Source: Granulosicoccus sp. (lineage in GTDB: Bacteria > Pseudomonadota > Gammaproteobacteria > Granulosicoccales > Granulosicoccaceae). From it: DNA of 62,354 nt. Below, piece by piece: positions 26,051-35,745 of the stretch. Positions within the stretch are counted from its first letter, which is position 1. Every line of letters starts with the position of its first letter. The DNA is taken from assembly GCA_013002205.1 (NCBI GenBank), contig JABDKN010000061.1, forward strand, positions 1-62,354, in the 5' to 3' direction. Under the pieces are notes generated by a model. It saw nothing but the letters and a program-made list of their open reading frames with translations, was not told where the DNA came from and did no database searches. The translations under genes and the position numbers were made by a program.

Positions 26051-27064
26051 ATGTCCGATCCTGATCGACTGATAGCCGCCGATGCGCACCGCGAGGATGC
26101 TCAGGAGCGGGCCATGCGCCCGAAGCTGCTGGCCGACTATCACGGTCAGCCTGCCGTCACCGAACAGATGGACCTGTTCATATCGGCTGCCAGGCTGCGT
26201 GCCGAGGCGCTGGATCATGTGCTGTTGTTCGGTCCACCGGGTCTTGGCAAGACCACCCTGGCCAATATCATCGCCAATGAGCTGGATGTGCGGATACTGC
26301 ATACGTCCGGGCCTGTACTGGAACGTCCGGGGGATCTTGCTGCCATCCTGACCAATCTGGAGGCCAACGATGTGCTGTTCATCGATGAGATCCATCGCAT
26401 GAGTGCCCTGGTCGAGGAAGTGCTGTACCCGGCCATGGAGGACTACCAGATCGACATCATGACCGGCGAAGGCGTCAGTGCTCGTTCGTTCAAGATTGAC
26501 CTGCCGCCGTTCACCCTGGTCGGCGCAACCACCCGCGCCGGCCTGCTGACGTCCCCGCTACGCGATCGTTTCGGTATCGTGCAACGGCTCGAATTTTATG
26601 AAGTCGCCGATCTGGCTGGCATCGTGGCCCGCTCCGCACGGCTGCTCGCCGTGCCAGTCGATGAAGCGGGCTGTGTCGAGATCGCCCGTCGCGCGCGCGG
26701 CACACCGCGTATCGCCAACCGTCTGCTGCGGCGTGTTCGCGACTATGCCGATATCCGGGCCGATGGCCGAATCGATGCTGCCACTGCCGACCTGGCGCTC
26801 AATCTGTTGAACGTGGACCGCCTGGGCCTGGATCATATGGACAGGCGCCTGTTGAATGCCATCATCCACAAATTCGCTGGCGGCCCGGTGGGCATAGACA
26901 ATCTGGGCGCAGCCTTGTCCGAAGAAACCGGGACGCTGGAGGAAGTGATCGAGCCCTATCTGATCCAGCAGGGCCTGCTGATGCGGACGCCCCGCGGTCG
27001 GGTGGTGACGCCACACACCTACCAGCATTTCAACCTGGCGGTACCTTCAACCGGAGATCACTGA
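26051..27064 (+). CDS. ruvB: Holliday junction branch-migration ATPase RuvB
   Basis: 337 residues. Walker [10 protein letters not shown] and Walker B in [10 protein letters not shown] define the AAA+ motor; sensor and winged-helix regions follow ([18 protein letters not shown], then [16 protein letters not shown] near the end). It drives branch migration as hexamer rings with RuvA. The N-terminus [20 protein letters not shown] is normal. The gene ends about 200 bases before ybgC and completes the yebC-ruvCAB unit. Confidence 0.97.
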   Translation: MSDPDRLIAADAHREDAQERAMRPKLLADYHGQPAVTEQMDLFISAARLRAEALDHVLLFGPPGLGKTTLANIIANELDVRILHTSGPVLERPGDLAAILTNLEANDVLFIDEIHRMSALVEEVLYPAMEDYQIDIMTGEGVSARSFKIDLPPFTLVGATTRAGLLTSPLRDRFGIVQRLEFYEVADLAGIVARSARLLAVPVDEAGCVEIARRARGTPRIANRLLRRVRDYADIRADGRIDAATADLALNLLNVDRLGLDHMDRRLLNAIIHKFAGGPVGIDNLGAALSEETGTLEEVIEPYLIQQGLLMRTPRGRVVTPHTYQHFNLAVPSTGDH

Positions 27065-27130
27065 GCGAGGGTCGATGTCGTTTGCCGGCCATCCACTCTT
27101 TTACAGTGCTGCGCGAGGCAATGGGGGATT

Positions 27131-27159
27131 CTGTCAGGAAAGTGTGGTTCGGGTATAGT
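27131..27159 (+). promoter_or_regulatory. Putative sigma-70 promoter of the ybgC-tol operon
   Basis: CTGTCA (27131-27136), a 17-base spacer and TATAGT (27154-27159). This gives a leader of about 100 bases before ybgC. Four of six -35 bases and five of six -10 bases match consensus. Confidence 0.5.
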
Positions 27160-27243
27160 GCCCGCCGCAAGCGCCTGCTTGACGGCCCCTTATGTAAATT
27201 TGCCGTTAATTCATTGCTGTATACCGCTTAGTATCTGTATTTT

Positions 27244-27258
27244 CGAGAATTTGTCTGT
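27244..27258 (+). repeat. 15-base element before ybgC, identical copy before tolB
   Basis: CGAGAATTTGTCTGT ends 11 bases before the ybgC ATG. An identical copy at 30984-30998 ends 10 bases before the tolB ATG. It covers the region where a ribosome binding site would be but contains no purine-rich Shine-Dalgarno sequence. Confidence 0.6.
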
Positions 27259-27269
27259 AATACTTCCGC

Positions 27270-27674
27270 ATGTCGCAATTTTCGTTACCGATTCGGGTTT
27301 ACCTAGAAGACACCGATGCCGGTGGCATCGTGTTCTATGCCAGCTATCTTCGGTACATGGAACGCGCGCGCACCGAGTGGTTGAGAGCATGCGGAATAGA
27401 GCTGGATCACTGGCAGAACGTGCGACGCAGGCAGTTCGTCGTACGATCCGTCAGTATCGACTACCGGTCGCCTGCGCGTTTCAACGATCAATTGACTGCA
27501 GGTACCAGACTCGTGACGTTGAAGTCCGCCAGTCTGGTGTGTGAGCAACCCGTCATGCGCGGCGACATGGAGTTGACGACAGCCGTCGTGAAACTGGTCT
27601 GTGTGGATGCCGATACCCTGGCTCCGTGCGCCATTCCAACCGAGATTCGAGAGGCCATCACCCGTGAATTCTGA
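27270..27674 (+). CDS. ybgC: Tol-Pal-associated acyl-CoA thioesterase
   Basis: 134 residues, hot-dog fold. The 4-hydroxybenzoyl-CoA thioesterase signature is in LEDTDAGGIVFYASYLRYMERARTEW, with the catalytic Asp in DTDAGG. YbgC hydrolyses acyl-CoA or acyl-ACP and associates with phospholipid synthesis enzymes; it heads the tol operon in most gammaproteobacteria, as here. The start ATG has no good Shine-Dalgarno but carries the 15-base element. TolQ begins one base after its stop. Confidence 0.93.
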   Translation: MSQFSLPIRVYLEDTDAGGIVFYASYLRYMERARTEWLRACGIELDHWQNVRRRQFVVRSVSIDYRSPARFNDQLTAGTRLVTLKSASLVCEQPVMRGDMELTTAVVKLVCVDADTLAPCAIPTEIREAITREF

Positions 27675-27675
27675 T

Positions 27676-28361
<686 letters not shown>

Positions 28362-28362
<1 letters not shown>

Positions 28363-28808
28363 TGCGTGCGGTTCGCCCCATTCGAGGCACCCGGCGCAAG
28401 AGACGCCAGATGGCCGAGATCAACGTGGTGCCGTATATCGATGTCATGCTGGTGCTGCTGGTTATTTTCATGATCACTGCGCCGCTGTTGCAGACAGGTG
28501 TGGAAATCGACCTGCCGGATGCAGCAGCGACGCCGATTGCCGATGCTGGTGAGGCACAGGAGCCACTGATTCTGTCGGTAAACAGTCGTGGCGACTGGTA
28601 CCTGAATGTCGGTGAGACGCCAGATGAGCCGCTGGCGCGCGAAGAAGTGCAGCGTCTGGCCAGTGCGGTGCTGCGACTCAATCCCCAACGGCGTGTGCTG
28701 GTAGCAGGTGATGCCAGCATCGATTACGGCCAGATCATGCAGGCGATGGTGACGCTTCAGTTGTCCGGTGCGCCGGAGATTGGCCTGATGTCAGAACCCG
28801 AGCGCTAG
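28362..28808 (+). CDS. tolR: Tol-Pal protein TolR
   Basis: 148 residues. Basic N-terminus, then [22 protein letters not shown]: the single membrane segment with the proton-conducting Asp of the ExbD/TolR family. A periplasmic domain follows. The GTG start overlaps the tolQ stop (TAGTG); an ATG 16 codons on (MAEINVVP) is an alternative and would match E. coli-type TolR better. TolA follows after five bases. Confidence 0.95.
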
Positions 28809-28813
28809 TCACC

Positions 28814-30844
28814 GTGTTTGCCCTCATTCGCAAATACCCGTTCGCCATCCTGTTCTCCGTGCTGTTGCACGTGGGTATCGTGGCCTTGCTGGTATTAAAG
28901 CTGAATAGAGAGCCGTCTTCTGCAGGACTGGATCTGACCGGTGAGGCGCCCATCCAGGCGGTGGCGGTCAGCGAGGCAGATATCCAGGCCGAGGTGGAAC
29001 GACTGAAGCAACGCGAGGAACGCCAGGCACAGGAAGCCCTGGAGCAGCAGCAGGCGCTCGAATCCACCGTGGCAGCACTGGAGGCAGCCAGGGAAGCGGC
29101 CGAGTCTCGACTCCGGGAGGCCGAGGAGTTGACCGAACAGCAGCGCACGGCATCCGAGCAGGAAAAGCAACGGATCGTCGAATTACAGCAGCAGGCCACT
29201 GAGCTGGAGCAGCAACGCGAATTGCAGCGGGAACGCGCTGCCAGGGAGCAGGCAGAGCTTGAAGCACTGCGTCAGCAGGAAGCCAGTCTCACTGAGCGAC
29301 AAGTGCTGGAACGGGAAGCGACACTGGAGCGACTGCGTCAGGAACGCCTGCGCGAAGAAGAACGTATCAGTGCGGCTCAGCAACGTCTGGAGCAGGAAAC
29401 CCAGCGTATAGACGAGGCACGCAGACAGGCTGATGAAGAGCGTGAACGTCTGTCCGAAGTGCAGCGTGAGGCCGAGGAACGGACCCGCCAGTTGCAGGAA
29501 GAGGCTCGCATAGCCGCCGAGGAAAAAGCCAGGGCTGCCGAGGAGAAGGCACGATTGGAAGAACAGGCAAGGCTCGCCGAGCTGGAGAAGCGCCGGTTGC
29601 AGGAAGAGGCCAGGCTGGCTGAACAGGAACGACAGGAAGCGTTGCGTGCAACTCGTGAAGCGGAAGCGGAACGCGAACGCATCGAACGCGAGCGAATCGA
29701 GGCACGGGAAGCCGAGGAGCGGGCCGCTGCCGAACGTGAGCGGGTTGAGGCCGCGGCTGAGAAACAGCGTCTGGAAGAAGAACTGGCTGCCGAGAGAGCG
29801 GAGCGTGAACGCCTGGCCGCCGAGGCTGAAGCCGCCCGACTGGCAGAGCAGCTGAAAGTCGAAGAAGCTGAGCGACTGGAACGAGAGCGGCTGGCGGCAC
29901 TGGAGGCGCTTGCGGCGGCGGAGGCGGAAGCGGCTGAGGCGGCTCGGGTAGCTGAGGAGGCGCGCCAGGCGGAAGAGGCGAGGTTGGCCGAAGAGGCGAG
30001 AGTCGCGGAAGAGGCCCGGCAGGTGGAAGAGGCCAGGGTGGCTGAGGAGGCGCGCCAGGCGGAAGAGGCGAGGGTGGCCGAGGAGGCGAGAGTCGCGGAA
30101 GAGGCGCGCCAGGCGGAAGAGGCCAGGGTGGCTGAGGAGGCGAGAGCGGCGGAAGAGGCGCGCCAGGTGGAAGAGGCCAGGGTGGCCGAAGAGGCGAGAG
30201 CGGCGGAAGAGGCCCGCCAAGCGGAAGAGGCCAGGGTGGCCGAGGAGGCGAGAGCGGCGGAAGAGGCGCGCCGGAAAGCCGACGAAGAGAAAGCCGCAGA
30301 GGAGGCTCGCGAGGCCGAAGAGGCGAAAGCCGCAGAGGAGGCAAGAGTCGCCGAAGAGGCGCGCAAAGTCGCCGAGGCCAGAGCGGCTGAAGAGGCGCGA
30401 CTCGCCGAGGAGAAAAAGGCGGAAGAGGAACGTCGCGCTGAGGCCGAGCGGCTGGCGGCAGCCGCGGCTGCCGAGCAAACCCGACTGGCAGAAGAGGCTG
30501 CGCGACTGGCCGCCCTGGCCACTGAAGAGAATGCACAACTGTTACGCCAGCAGCAGCGCGAACTTTTACGCCTGCGCGGTCTCTATTTCAATTCGATCAG
30601 GCAGCGCGTCGAGCGCAGTTGGCGCAAACCACCGGGTTTGACCGGCAAGGTCAACTGCACCGTGAGCGTCCTGCAATCTGTCGGCGGTGAAGTGTTGAAG
30701 GTGGAAGTGGAAGAGTGTGAAGGTGGCAATGCAGCCTTGCGCAAGTCAGTGGAGAACGCAGTGCGTGCTGCGTCGCCATTGCCGGCAGCACCTGACCCGA
30801 AATTGTTCGACAGGCGCGTGAAGTTTTACTTTCGACCCAGTTGA
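28814..30844 (+). CDS. tolA: Cell-envelope integrity protein TolA with long repeat domain
   Basis: 676 residues against about 420 in E. coli. Residues 6-27 are the inner-membrane anchor ([19 protein letters not shown]). Residues about 55-570 are a very long charged Ala/Glu/Arg helical domain II. The last 100 residues are the compact periplasmic domain III, with [20 protein letters not shown] and two cysteines (NCTVSVL and VEECEGG). TolA links TolQR to Pal and TolB. Within domain II residues 379-486 are 18 consecutive hexapeptides of the form xAEEAR (separate entry). The start is GTG at 28814. The excess length could span a wider periplasm or reflect repeat expansion. Confidence 0.95.
   Translation: MFALIRKYPFAILFSVLLHVGIVALLVLKLNREPSSAGLDLTGEAPIQAVAVSEADIQAEVERLKQREERQAQEALEQQQALESTVAALEAAREAAESRLREAEELTEQQRTASEQEKQRIVELQQQATELEQQRELQRERAAREQAELEALRQQEASLTERQVLEREATLERLRQERLREEERISAAQQRLEQETQRIDEARRQADEERERLSEVQREAEERTRQLQEEARIAAEEKARAAEEKARLEEQARLAELEKRRLQEEARLAEQERQEALRATREAEAERERIERERIEAREAEERAAAERERVEAAAEKQRLEEELAAERAERERLAAEAEAARLAEQLKVEEAERLERERLAALEALAAAEAEAAEAARVAEEARQAEEARLAEEARVAEEARQVEEARVAEEARQAEEARVAEEARVAEEARQAEEARVAEEARAAEEARQVEEARVAEEARAAEEARQAEEARVAEEARAAEEARRKADEEKAAEEAREAEEAKAAEEARVAEEARKVAEARAAEEARLAEEKKAEEERRAEAERLAAAAAAEQTRLAEEAARLAALATEENAQLLRQQQRELLRLRGLYFNSIRQRVERSWRKPPGLTGKVNCTVSVLQSVGGEVLKVEVEECEGGNAALRKSVENAVRAASPLPAAPDPKLFDRRVKFYFRPS
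29948..30271 (+). repeat. 18-copy 18-bp (hexapeptide) tandem array inside tolA
   Basis: 324 bases coding 18 uninterrupted copies of xAEEAR (twice xVEEAR). The variable first residues read V Q L V Q V Q V V Q V A Q V A Q V A. The last three triplets (Q-V-A order, 54 bases each) repeat almost exactly, so the array grew recently by 54-base steps. Diverged copies continue to about 30420. Confidence 0.9.
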
Positions 30845-30866
30845 AGACCCGGTAACGGTTTTATTG

Positions 30867-30898
30867 CACCAGAGCCGGATACGTGCGGCAATCTGGTG
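30867..30898 (+). other. Stem-loop between tolA and tolB
   Basis: CACCAGA/TCTGGTG continues into GCCG/CGGC, giving 11 pairs with a two-base bulge and an eight-base loop. It lies 22 bases after the tolA stop. A weak T-rich stretch follows. It probably separates two Tol transcripts or slows read-through. Confidence 0.5.
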
Positions 30899-30983
30899 GT
30901 TTGATTTCCGATAGGTCCGAGCCGATTCTCCGTTTCGCGAGCGGATGGTTTAGGATTCCACAGTCATGGCCAACGTTGGACAC

Positions 30984-30998
30984 CGAGAATTTGTCTGT
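30984..30998 (+). repeat. 15-base element before tolB, identical copy before ybgC
   Basis: Second copy of CGAGAATTTGTCTGT, ending 10 bases before the tolB ATG at 31009. The position relative to the start codon matches the copy before ybgC (27244-27258), which supports this tolB start. Confidence 0.6.
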
Positions 30999-31008
30999 CA
31001 AAGTACGA

Positions 31009-32421
31009 ATGAGTGATTACCTGTCAACGTCACGCGATCCCGCCCGTTGCCTCGCACCTTGTGCCGCTGAATTCCCGGGCATAATTCGCAGCGCCCTGTC
31101 GGCTGGCGTCGCAAGCCACGTGAGAGCTGTCCTGCTGGGAGCACTGGCAGTTGCGTTGCTATTGGCGTTGCTTGCGGTACCGGCTCATGCCGTCATCGAA
31201 ATTGAAATCACCCAGGGCGGGGACAATGCCATTCCCATTGCCATCGTGCCGTTTGGCTGGAGCGGTAGTGGTGAGGCTCCCGAGGACATTGCCGCCATCG
31301 TGGATGCCGACCTGCAGCGCAGTGGTAATTTCGCGCCGCTGAACCGCCAGGATCTGGTGGCCAGACCGGTCAGTGGTGACGTACCGCGCTATGCAAACTG
31401 GCGCCTGTCCGGGGCGGATTTCCTGCTCATCGGCGGTATGCGCGTTGCAGGTGCCGGGTATGTGGTTGAATTCCAGCTCTACGATGTGCTGCAGCAGGCA
31501 TTGCTGACGGGTTTCAGTTTCCAGGTCACTGACCAGACGCTGAGAAGTGCTGCTCACCAGATCTCCGACGAGGTCTATGAGGAAATTCTGGGCATACCCG
31601 GTGCGTTCAATACCCAGATCGCGTTCGTCTCGGTGGCGGGCCAGACGGGAAACAGGACCTATCAATTGCAGCTTGCCGATGCTGACGGCGAGAATCCTCA
31701 GGCAATGTTGACTTCACCACGGCCGATCCTGTCGCCGGCCTGGGCGCCGGACGGTATTCGAATCGCCTACGTCTCTTTCGAGAACCGTACGCAATCCGCC
31801 ATCTATATTCAGGATCGCCAGCAGGGCAGTCGTGTCAAGGTCATCTCCAGGCAGGGAATCAATGGAGCACCGAGCTGGTCGCCTGATGGCACTCAACTGG
31901 CGCTGACGCTCTCGTACGAGGGCAATGCGGATATCTATGTACTGCAGATTGACACCGGCCAGTTACGCCGTATCTCTGACAGTGACGCTATCGATACCGA
32001 AGCGGTCTGGCTGGACAATGACACGCTGATCTTCACCTCTGACCGCAGCGGCGCCCCGCAGCTCTACGAGGTGTCTGCACGTGGTGGACGCGCCAGTCGG
32101 ATAACCTTCGAAGGCAAATACAACGCCAGTGCCACGGTATCCCCTGACGGCTCGACCGTGGCCTTCGTTCACGGTGCCGGTCCCGGTTTCCAGATAGGCT
32201 TGATCGATCGCGCCTCCGGTCTGTTTCAGACACTGACGCAAGGTACGCTGGATGAGTCGCCCAGTTTTTCGCCCAACGGGCAGATGATCATCTATGCCAC
32301 CGAGAAGGATGGCAGAGGTACGTTGGGTGCAGTGTCCCTCGATGGCAGCGTGGTGCAGAGCCTGTCGCTGAATGATGGCGGTTCCGTGCGGGAACCGGCC
32401 TGGTCGCCGTATTCCAAGTAG
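31009..32421 (+). CDS. tolB: Tol-Pal periplasmic beta-propeller protein TolB
   Basis: 470 residues from the ATG at 31009. A signal peptide ends in LLALLAVPAHA just before VIEIEITQGG. The N-terminal domain (IPIAIVPFGWSG) is followed by the six-bladed WD40-like propeller with repeats such as PILSPAWAPDGIRIAYVSFE, GAPSWSPDGTQLALTLS and ATVSPDGSTVAFVHG. TolB binds Pal and TolA in the periplasm. The N-terminal extension before the hydrophobic core is about 38 residues, long for a signal peptide; a GTG at 31120 would give a compact one. Neither has a good ribosome binding site. Pal follows after 24 bases. Confidence 0.94.
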   Translation: MSDYLSTSRDPARCLAPCAAEFPGIIRSALSAGVASHVRAVLLGALAVALLLALLAVPAHAVIEIEITQGGDNAIPIAIVPFGWSGSGEAPEDIAAIVDADLQRSGNFAPLNRQDLVARPVSGDVPRYANWRLSGADFLLIGGMRVAGAGYVVEFQLYDVLQQALLTGFSFQVTDQTLRSAAHQISDEVYEEILGIPGAFNTQIAFVSVAGQTGNRTYQLQLADADGENPQAMLTSPRPILSPAWAPDGIRIAYVSFENRTQSAIYIQDRQQGSRVKVISRQGINGAPSWSPDGTQLALTLSYEGNADIYVLQIDTGQLRRISDSDAIDTEAVWLDNDTLIFTSDRSGAPQLYEVSARGGRASRITFEGKYNASATVSPDGSTVAFVHGAGPGFQIGLIDRASGLFQTLTQGTLDESPSFSPNGQMIIYATEKDGRGTLGAVSLDGSVVQSLSLNDGGSVREPAWSPYSK

Positions 32422-32445
32422 TCAGACTCAACAGAGGCAATATCA

Positions 32446-32982
32446 ATGTCCAGAATTCAACTCCCCGTCGCGGTGCTGGCCGGTCTGATGCTCAGTGCCT
32501 GCGGCTCCAACCCGCCTCGCGATACAAGTGCGGGGGACCAGGCTGGCGACAGCGGCAGTGTCATCGTGCAGCCGGTCACTATCGATGGCCTGCAGGACGG
32601 CCAGGACATAGACCCGAATTCCATTGCCGGCAAGGCACCTGTGGAGCGTGTCATCTATTTCGACTATGACCAGGCAGAACTACGGCCTGAATTCCTGGAT
32701 ATCGTGGCGCAACATGGCCGCTACCTGGCGCAGAATCCGGATGGCCGGGTGCGACTGGAAGGGCATACTGATGAGCGGGGTACGCGTGAATACAATATTG
32801 CCCTGGGTGAGGCACGTGCCAGGACCATCGCTCGGATGCTGCAACTGCAGGGCGTAAGTTCCGCACAGACCCGACTGGTGTCCTATGGAGAAGAACTGCC
32901 AGTTGACGATGCGCACAACAGTGATGCCTGGGCCAAGAATCGTCGGGTCAACATCATCTACGAAATGGCAACCCAGAACTAG
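32446..32982 (+). CDS. pal: Peptidoglycan-associated lipoprotein Pal
   Basis: 178 residues. The lipobox LMLSAC puts the lipidated cysteine near residue 19. The OmpA-like C-terminal domain has VIYFDYDQAELRPE, LEGHTDERGTREYNIALGEARA and SYGEELPVDDAHNSDAWAKNRRV, including the Asp and Arg that bind diaminopimelate. Pal ties the outer membrane to peptidoglycan. GAGGCAA lies before the ATG. cpoB follows after eight bases. Confidence 0.97.
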   Translation: MSRIQLPVAVLAGLMLSACGSNPPRDTSAGDQAGDSGSVIVQPVTIDGLQDGQDIDPNSIAGKAPVERVIYFDYDQAELRPEFLDIVAQHGRYLAQNPDGRVRLEGHTDERGTREYNIALGEARARTIARMLQLQGVSSAQTRLVSYGEELPVDDAHNSDAWAKNRRVNIIYEMATQN

Positions 32983-32990
32983 AGGCGCTG

Positions 32991-33974
32991 ATGAATCATG
33001 TAAGGGATAGTGTGTTCATTCGCTCCGTGTTGCCACCCGGTCGTTTTGCGGGCTGCAGCGCATCCGTCGTGCGTCGCATGAAGCCTGTTCTGCCAGCCAC
33101 AGCACTTGTACTGTTGGCGACGACGTCCGCGCTGGCGCAGGAGAGACCCACACTGAACAACCTGGACAGCCGGCTGGATCGCATCGAACGCGTGCTGGAT
33201 CAGTCGCTACTGGAACAACTGCAGCGTGTTGACAGTCTGCAACGGGAAATTCGGGGATTGCGTGGCGAGATCGAAAGTCTCAATTACGAAATCGAGACGC
33301 TGACCAAGCGGAATTCCGACCTCTATGCTGACACCGACCGGCGGGTCACTGATCTCGAAGAGGCGCGGGATTCACTGGATTTTCTCGGCGGCGAAGACAG
33401 CCTGGGTGGCAGTGGATTGCTGGACGAGACAGCCGGTGGCCTGGATGAGACCAGTGGCCCGGCACCTGTCAGCGAGCCTGCAGCGGTATTTGTGCCGGAG
33501 CGCAGCACGCGGATACCGCAATCGAATGATGTCGATTTTGGCGATGGCCCGCGGCCACCGGCAGGGCCGTTGAGAGATACGGCAACCCAGGCCGAGAAGG
33601 CGGGTTATACCCGCGCCTATGATCTGCTTGCGCGTGGCCAGAACGACAGTGCGGTGGCGGCCTTTGACGATTTCCTGAAGAAGTTTCCTGATGGTCCGTA
33701 TTCAGACAACGCGTGGTACTGGCAGGGTGAGGCCATGTATGCCCAACGTGAATTCAGTTCCGCACTGAGAAATTTCGGTGTGGTCGTCAATTCCTTTCCC
33801 GACAGCACCAAGGTACCCGATGCTCGCCTGAAAATCGGCTTCGCCCTGTACGAGCAGAAAGACTTCGCCCAGGCAAGAGCTATTCTCACCGGTGTACAGG
33901 ATGATTATCCGGGCCGCTCTGCCGCTGTACTGGCGCGAAAACGCCTGCAGAAAATGGACAGAGAGGGACTTTAG
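32991..33974 (+). CDS. cpoB: Tol-Pal system coordinator CpoB (YbgF)
   Basis: 327 residues. A signal peptide PVLPATALVLLATTSALAQ is preceded by 29 extra residues; the ATG at 33078 would give a normal signal, but the ATG at 32991 has AGAGG at good spacing. After processing there is a trimerising coiled coil (RLDRIERVLDQSLLEQL, LRGEIESLNYEIETLTKRN), a disordered linker, and a C-terminal TPR domain (YTRAYDLLARGQNDSAVAAFDDFLKKFPDG, then two more repeats). CpoB couples septal peptidoglycan synthesis to outer-membrane constriction. Last gene of the Tol-Pal set. Confidence 0.93.
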   Translation: MNHVRDSVFIRSVLPPGRFAGCSASVVRRMKPVLPATALVLLATTSALAQERPTLNNLDSRLDRIERVLDQSLLEQLQRVDSLQREIRGLRGEIESLNYEIETLTKRNSDLYADTDRRVTDLEEARDSLDFLGGEDSLGGSGLLDETAGGLDETSGPAPVSEPAAVFVPERSTRIPQSNDVDFGDGPRPPAGPLRDTATQAEKAGYTRAYDLLARGQNDSAVAAFDDFLKKFPDGPYSDNAWYWQGEAMYAQREFSSALRNFGVVVNSFPDSTKVPDARLKIGFALYEQKDFAQARAILTGVQDDYPGRSAAVLARKRLQKMDREGL

Positions 33975-34191
33975 AGCGGTTCTGTAGCCTGGAGATTTCC
34001 TGAACAGTTGATGCCAGGAGCCCGAGAGATGGCAAACCCGGTCGCGAGAGGTATTCCAATGCGTGAGCGGAAATTCTACTGCCCTGTTTCCTAAGCTCCC
34101 CCTAAACAATGGTAATACGTTATCATTCGCGCTCGGCTTGCGTGGCATCATCCACTGGCCGAACCGGCCGTCCGGCCGTCGGAGGTTTTCG

Positions 34192-34267
34192 GGGGCGTTA
34201 GCTCAGTTGGTAGAGCATCTGACTTTTAATCAGGTGGTCGTAGGTTCGAATCCTACACGCCCCACCA
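34192..34267 (+). tRNA. tRNA-Lys (anticodon TTT)
   Basis: 76 bases including an encoded CCA. Acceptor stem GGGGCGT/ACGCCCC, D-arm with AGCTCAGTTGGTAGAGC, anticodon loop CTTTTAA with TTT at 34225-34227, T-loop GGTTCGAATCC. All four arms pair. A tRNA-Lys after the Tol-Pal block is also found in Pseudomonas. Confidence 0.98.
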
Positions 34268-34365
34268 ATAACTGATACCTCGCGGCATGTGATGCAGGTC
34301 CTGGCGATCGGCACACCGAGGCTCTACCCACTTAACGGGAGATGAGCATTCAACTTTCGGTAACA

Positions 34366-34404
34366 GTCACCGTGACGTATGACTTGTATACAATGAAGTC
34401 ATAC
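34366..34404 (+). promoter_or_regulatory. Nested palindromes upstream of the Lys-rich protein
   Basis: Three abutting or nested palindromes: GTCAC-C-GTGAC (34366-34376); arms GTATGACTT and AAGTCATAC (34377-34385 and 34396-34404, perfect nine pairs); and TTGTATACAA (34384-34393) inside the second. TATACA within the last can act as a -10. The gene starts 39 bases on. The layout suggests an operator overlapping the promoter. Confidence 0.5.
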
Positions 34405-34442
34405 AAGACGTGTATCGCTTGCAAAACAGGAGTAACAGGGAA

Positions 34443-34640
34443 ATGTCAAAACTGTCCAGGAAGAAAAACAGGAAAGCTGCGAAAAAGCTGGCCCGCAAGG
34501 AGGTCAAGCGCGCCGGTGTAAAGTCCAGGAAGAAGAATGTCCTCAAACGCGCGATGAAGGCTGCCCTCGATCTGCTGAAGAAAGGAAAGAAGAAAAAGGC
34601 ACGCAAGGCGGCACGCAAGGTGGCAAGCAAAGCGGCATGA
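34443..34640 (+). CDS. Tiny Lys/Arg/Ala-rich basic protein (histone H1-like)
   Basis: 65 residues, starting MSKLSRKKNRKAAKKLARK; 22 are Lys and eight Arg, with Ala filling most of the rest and almost no acidic residues. This looks like the C-terminal tail of histone H1 or bacterial H1-like nucleoid proteins; RNA binding is equally possible. I do not recognise a named family. AGGAG lies ten bases before the ATG. An earlier in-frame ATG at 34410 would add 11 residues but lacks a ribosome site. It follows the tRNA-Lys gene by 175 bases and has its own palindromic upstream region and a terminator-like end. Confidence 0.7.
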   Translation: MSKLSRKKNRKAAKKLARKEVKRAGVKSRKKNVLKRAMKAALDLLKKGKKKKARKAARKVASKAA

Positions 34641-34656
34641 CCCTGCGGGGTTTTTC
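34640..34656 (+). terminator. Short intrinsic terminator-like hairpin
   Basis: ACCC-TGCG-GGGT followed by TTTT, starting at the last base of the Lys-rich protein's stop codon. The stem is only four pairs but GC-rich and the U-run is direct. Confidence 0.4.
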
Positions 34657-34716
34657 TCGTTCTGAAACCTGTTGCTTTATGCGCGCGTAGCGCGAAGTGG
34701 AATCCGGACTACGCGT

Positions 34717-35745
34717 TTACCTGCCCACCACCTGCTCCCAGGAGAACACATTCTCGGTAGTGGCATCCGCAATTAAGCGCAGCCAGGTATTGCGCTGGTC
34801 CGCACCATCGGCAATGAGGCTGACGCCCTGTTCCACAATGAGCTGGGTGACGTTATTTGCAGGATTCGCCCCATAGTGAGCGAACCAGGGCACACCTGGG
34901 TCCATGCGGAAATGGTGGTTCTCGCCACTGACGAACACGACAGGCCGGGCATAGGCCTCAGTCAAACGCGACAACTCCTGCACGATCTCGGTGTAGCCAC
35001 TGAAATTTTCCCGATCAAAATGATCTTTCAACTTCCACATGTCCGCATGAAAGAAGAGGGCAACCCCGGCAGAGTCACTGTCGAAGGCGCGACTGAAAAT
35101 ACCGCGTAGCCAGGCGATGTTTGCAGCGGTTCGCTTCCCGTACTCCGATGACAGCGTAGCGGTCTGTTCGGAGGGCGGCGAGACATCCTGATTCTTCAGG
35201 TTATTGTTTGATCCAACGATATGCACAGTGGCGAACAGGATATCCTTGTCCTGCCACAACTGGTTTTCCGGATACCCGGGCTGCGACTCGACCTGCATGT
35301 CACGACCTCCCAATGTACTACCGGGAACGTCAAAGAATATGTCGCGTAGTTTGGCCAGACGCTCTTGTGGATCGTAGGCACCCGCGCTGTCACGGTCACA
35401 ATCCGCCCATTCATTGTCGCCGAATGTATAGACGAGTGGTTCCTCAAACGTCAGGAAAGACCAGCGAATATCCCAGTAATGCTGATCCAGGCACTCGGAT
35501 TCTCCAGATTTGATGTCACCGACATGTACCACGGTTTTCACGAAAGGGTCAGCATTGATGGAAGAGATCAGTGACGGGAAATCCTCGCCCTGATAGGGAA
35601 CATCACCGATTATTGCCAACTCAACGGAGTTGTCAGATCGCACCATGGTTGATTTGCCGGACGAGGAGTCTGAGCATCCCGCCATACTGGCAAGCAATAG
35701 GGGAAGTGCGACGGCTACGGTGTATTTTCCAGATTGTACGGACAT
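34717..35745 (-). CDS. Metallophosphoesterase-like lipoprotein
   Basis: 342 residues from the ATG at 35745. The signal peptide ends LLLASMAGCSDSSSG, a lipobox-type sequence, so the protein is probably a periplasmic or surface lipoprotein. Motifs spaced as in calcineurin-like phosphoesterases are visible: AIIGDVPYQG, VVHVGDIKSGES, FGDNEWADC and FFHADMW, with VSGENHHFRMDP near the end giving further His ligands. The first motif has Asp-x-Pro instead of Asp-x-His, and GDNEW stands for GNHE, so the metal site is unusual. Substrate unknown. It stands alone, convergent with the Lys-rich gene. Confidence 0.6.
   Translation of the reverse strand: MSVQSGKYTVAVALPLLLASMAGCSDSSSGKSTMVRSDNSVELAIIGDVPYQGEDFPSLISSINADPFVKTVVHVGDIKSGESECLDQHYWDIRWSFLTFEEPLVYTFGDNEWADCDRDSAGAYDPQERLAKLRDIFFDVPGSTLGGRDMQVESQPGYPENQLWQDKDILFATVHIVGSNNNLKNQDVSPPSEQTATLSSEYGKRTAANIAWLRGIFSRAFDSDSAGVALFFHADMWKLKDHFDRENFSGYTEIVQELSRLTEAYARPVVFVSGENHHFRMDPGVPWFAHYGANPANNVTQLIVEQGVSLIADGADQRNTWLRLIADATTENVFSWEQVVGR

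Noticed and set aside
29948-30271. CRISPR array
   Set aside because: Units are contiguous 18-base coding repeats without spacers.
29183-30538. Long open frames antisense to tolA (for example 451 codons)
   Set aside because: They arise from the codon-periodic GAG/GCG repeat read on the other strand; composition is low-complexity with no domain, and tolA is certain.
34192-34267. Integration site of a mobile island at tRNA-Lys
   Set aside because: No integrase, no direct repeat of the tRNA 3' end seen in the window, and no change of composition beyond it.
34063-34275. Short protein across the tRNA-Lys gene
   Set aside because: It runs through the tRNA and has no upstream ribosome site.
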